The translations under genes were made by a program, and so were the position numbers. This document shows positions 62,323 through 64,000 of a stretch of 64,000 bases of DNA, piece by piece. Source of the stretch: Bacteroidota bacterium (lineage in GTDB: Bacteria > Bacteroidota > Bacteroidia > Bacteroidales > VadinHA17); the NCBI GenBank assembly GCA_029547705.1, contig JAKPOU010000041.1, positions 248,001-312,000 on the forward strand. The letters run 5' to 3'. Below the pieces are notes generated by a model. That model was not told the DNA's origin. It searched no databases and saw only the letters and a list, made by a program, of their open reading frames with translations. The number at the start of each line of letters is the position of its first letter. Position 1 is the first letter of the stretch.

Positions 62323-63612
62323 TTAAAATGCAATTAAATTCTGGGCTGCTCTTGCTCTCTGTTCCTGTTCAAATCCTGCCAGGTAGTTCTCCGTTGTCTT
62401 TGCGTCTGAATGCCCCAGGGCTTCAGAAATAAACGCAATGCTGGCCCCGGATCTTTTCAAGACAGTTGCGTATGAGTGCCGGGCTGTATAGGTTGAAATT
62501 TTATCAATGCCCAGGGCCTCGCTGATCATTGCCATTTTTTTATTTGTAAGCCTGATAACATTCTGAATAATGCGTTTTTCATCCTTTGGCTTCAGGCCGG
62601 GAGACAGGAACGGGAAGATATAACTCTCCGGCTTCCTTGATGGATTGCCCCAGCGTTTAATAATCTCTTCCATCTGGGGAAGCAATGTTGCTGCAATCTC
62701 CTTTTGATTCCTGACTGTTCGTTTTGTTTTTTGCCGTATAAAATAGATTTCACCACCTGCAATATTTTTATACTTCAGCTTCAGCATATCATTAAAATTA
62801 ATTCCATTACACAGATAGGAGAAATACCACAGGTCCCGGCTTCTTTTTTCAGTTTCGGTATGTAGTGGATAATCCAAAACAGCTTTAATCTGTTGAAGGG
62901 TAAGGGCCATTTTCCGGCCGGTTGCTGTCTTTATTTCAAACTTGTCTCTGCCGAACGGATACTGCCCTGCATTGATAATGCCGTTCTTCCTGGCCTCGTT
63001 CATTATTGCCCTGATGCAGCCAATATAAAATTTGGCCGTTGTTATGGATCTTTGTCTTGTTTCTCCTTTTGTCGTGACTTCCTTCAATAGATCACTTTCA
63101 TATTTTTCAAGCCAGTGTACTGTCACGTCTGCAAACTTCAGATCTTTCCTTCCTGTATAATTCATAATGCTGTTTAAAGCACATTGATAGCTTGAGGCAG
63201 TTCCTATCTGTCCGGCTGCTGTTAATGCTTCAATCTTGTTTAAAAACGCTGTTATAACGCTGTTATCGTTGCCTCGGCTTAATCTGCGGTTGAAGGCATC
63301 AGGAGAAAATCCTTCACCTTTGGTCAGTTCCTTAATGAGTGCTTTGATCTTTTCAAAGCCTGACTGAATAAGGGCCCTGGTTTCAATTAACTCCCGCTTC
63401 CTGGTATTTGGCATTTCCTGCCATTCCTCCATTGTCAGGTCAATGCCTGAAGAGTGAAAGTAGTAACGGCCATTAAAAAAGATCCGATACTTAACCGGAT
63501 AACGCAATTCATGAAAAACAATGTCCTTTTCATCGGAAACGGGTATGTTTTTTGCTCTTCGGGTATCAAAATAAATTGATGCAATTACACCATCTAAAGA
63601 ATATTTTTCCAT
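62323..63612 (-). CDS. int: Tyrosine-type site-specific integrase
   Basis: A 429-residue phage/CTn-type integrase. ATG at 63612 begins MEKYSLDGVIASIYFDTRRA; the frame extends 40 codons up but without family match. An arm-binding/SAM-like N-domain precedes the catalytic domain: LCNGINFNDMLKLKYKNI at residues 268-285 (the usual first arginine is Asn272), Lys295, TARHSYATVL with Arg378 and His379, LGHSDAKTTENYLAG with His401 and nucleophile Tyr410. It recombines the 49-bp att repeats in tRNA-Pro. Loss of the first arginine is also known in some Bacteroides CTn integrases. Confidence 0.93.
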   Translation of the reverse strand: MEKYSLDGVIASIYFDTRRAKNIPVSDEKDIVFHELRYPVKYRIFFNGRYYFHSSGIDLTMEEWQEMPNTRKRELIETRALIQSGFEKIKALIKELTKGEGFSPDAFNRRLSRGNDNSVITAFLNKIEALTAAGQIGTASSYQCALNSIMNYTGRKDLKFADVTVHWLEKYESDLLKEVTTKGETRQRSITTAKFYIGCIRAIMNEARKNGIINAGQYPFGRDKFEIKTATGRKMALTLQQIKAVLDYPLHTETEKRSRDLWYFSYLCNGINFNDMLKLKYKNIAGGEIYFIRQKTKRTVRNQKEIAATLLPQMEEIIKRWGNPSRKPESYIFPFLSPGLKPKDEKRIIQNVIRLTNKKMAMISEALGIDKISTYTARHSYATVLKRSGASIAFISEALGHSDAKTTENYLAGFEQEQRARAAQNLIAF

Positions 63613-63633
63613 GTTTAGAACGTTTTTAGTGTG

Positions 63634-63666
63634 CAAAGAATTTGCAAACAACTTTCTCCAAAGATA
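63634..63666 (-). promoter_or_regulatory. Integrase promoter and arm-site-like repeat
   Basis: Minus-strand TATCTTTG (63666-63659) is an exact -7 box, 47 bases before the integrase ATG. CAAAGAATTTGCAAAC at 63634-63649 also lies at 56008-56023, just inside attL, so the pair sits near both ends of the element as integrase arm sites do. Arm-site function is inferred. Confidence 0.6.
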
Positions 63667-63760
63667 TAAAAAACATGAAACAATATGAAAATAAATATAA
63701 AGATAATTATTAACAATAATTCTGAATATCAATATTTAAACTAACAAAATGAATGATGCT

Positions 63761-63780
63761 GAAAAGTGGTGAAAAGTGGT
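63761..63780. repeat. Two tandem 10-bp repeats beside attR
   Basis: GAAAAGTGGT is repeated perfectly at 63761-63770 and 63771-63780, four bases before the attR repeat. Candidate integrase or excisionase contact sites. Confidence 0.7.
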
Positions 63781-63784
63781 TGTT

Positions 63785-63833
63785 TCTGGTTTGGGACCAG
63801 AGGGTCGTCAGTTCGAATCTGACCATCCCGACA
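63785..63833 (+). repeat. attR: 49-bp copy of the tRNA-Pro 3' end
   Basis: Identical to 55904-55952. It lacks the 5' half of the tRNA, so it is not a second tRNA gene. Minus-strand reading gives DGQIRTDDPLVPNQ, a well-known false protein from antisense tRNA. Confidence 0.95.
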
Positions 63834-63871
63834 CAGACCTTCAGATCCGGTTTTTTCTCCTGATTCCCGTT

Positions 63872-64000
63872 TTACATCTTTCTCCTGTCGAACAGGAGAA
63901 AATTTGCAATTTTCATATATTCCAGCAATACCTGCTGAATGCCTTCCTTGTCTTTCCACCATCCGGCAGGATTGAATTTCGTAAAACTGCTCGGACTGCA
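63872..64000 (-). CDS. C-terminal part of an unidentified protein
   Basis: A minus-strand frame enters at the right edge and ends with TAA at 63874-63872. The 42 visible residues include FNPAGWWKDKEGIQQVLLEY and end in ANFLLFDRRKM. The tail codons overlap a perfect 10-bp hairpin (63879-63888 with 63892-63901). Product not recognised. It lies just outside the element and is the first host gene beyond attR. Confidence 0.55.
   Translation of the reverse strand, partial: CSPSSFTKFNPAGWWKDKEGIQQVLLEYMKIANFLLFDRRKM

Larger units (their letters stand above)
55904..63833. mobile_element. 7.88-kb integrative element in tRNA-Pro(TGG)
   Basis: Perfect 49-bp direct repeats bound this region: attL at 55904-55952 inside the tRNA and attR at 63785-63833. 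A tyrosine integrase sits next to attR. All element genes read on the minus strand and none resemble the flanking housekeeping genes. Cargo: integrase, an unknown gene, an HTH protein, DUF4326, a PolA-like polymerase, a 192-residue unknown and a run of small proteins. No capsid, terminase, tail, portal, conjugation or relaxase gene is recognisable. A small self-replicating or satellite-type element is likely; the mode of transfer is not visible. Confidence 0.92.

Noticed and set aside
63741-63962. Minus-strand 73-codon frame containing DGQIRTDDPLVPNQ
   Set aside because: It is the antisense of the tRNA-Pro copy in attR, a classic spurious protein. The real host reading frame in this area is a different one, ending at 63872.
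1-64000. CRISPR array or restriction-modification system
   Set aside because: No regularly spaced repeats of CRISPR size, no cas genes and no methyltransferase/endonuclease pair were seen on either strand; the only clear methyltransferases are the THUMP RNA enzyme and RsmE.

Overview
The window comes from a Bacteroidota genome, most likely of the Bacteroidales/Marinilabiliales type. Evidence: TAnnTTTG -7 promoter boxes upstream of many genes, a SusC/SusD pair, a PorE-like OmpA protein, a folP-cdaA pair, a BT_3928-type DoxX protein next to tpiA, and the gene style of that phylum. No rRNA genes are present and only one tRNA gene was found. The assignment below phylum is inference.

Layout. 1-2 kb: nucleotide-sugar genes (rfbA, partial; ugd). 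2-10.3 kb: rpsA with a long acidic N-terminus, a STAS protein, RNase Z, an S41 protease, a lipoprotein, a THUMP RNA methyltransferase, then a SiaB/SiaC-type kinase and phosphoprotein pair. 10.4-17.3 kb: a TerB-ABCG fusion transporter, clpB, and a coupled HPt/STAS pair. 17.4-28.7 kb: a PorE-like protein, gcvT, comB, a serine block (serC, serA, DUF1015), YggS, a dihydroorotate dehydrogenase-like protein and small lipoproteins. 28.7-33.7 kb: uvrA, an ECF sigma factor with a 64-residue companion, and SPFH plus Arc-like genes. 33.7-41.6 kb: a minus-strand operon-like run tmk, DoxX, tpiA, a 1506-residue exported protein, rsmE. 41.7-47.5 kb: folP, cdaA, an SDR, a YhcH-like lipoprotein, a transglutaminase lipoprotein and cysK. 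47.6-54.4 kb: a carbohydrate block (Tat-exported Gfo/Idh/MocA oxidoreductase, a decayed TIM-barrel gene, SusD, SusC), followed by about 1.4 kb that is nearly gene-free.

55.9-63.8 kb is the most interesting part: a 7.88-kb integrative element in a tRNA-Pro(TGG) gene. A perfect 49-bp copy of the tRNA 3' end bounds it on the right. All of its genes lie on the minus strand: a tyrosine integrase lacking the usual first catalytic arginine, an unknown gene, an AlpA/MerR-like HTH gene, a DUF4326 gene, a protein with the core motifs of family A DNA polymerases behind a possible winged helix, an unknown 192-residue protein, and a compact run of small genes led by a ribbon-helix-helix protein. No capsid, terminase, portal or relaxase gene was recognised. 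It may therefore be a self-replicating minimal element or a satellite carried by something else.

Several parts may act together: SiaB, SiaC, two STAS proteins and HPt suggest partner-switch or phosphorelay signalling; serC, serA and DUF1015 form a serine unit; SusCD and the oxidoreductase form a sugar-use locus with one decayed member. All functions are read from sequence; no database search was run.
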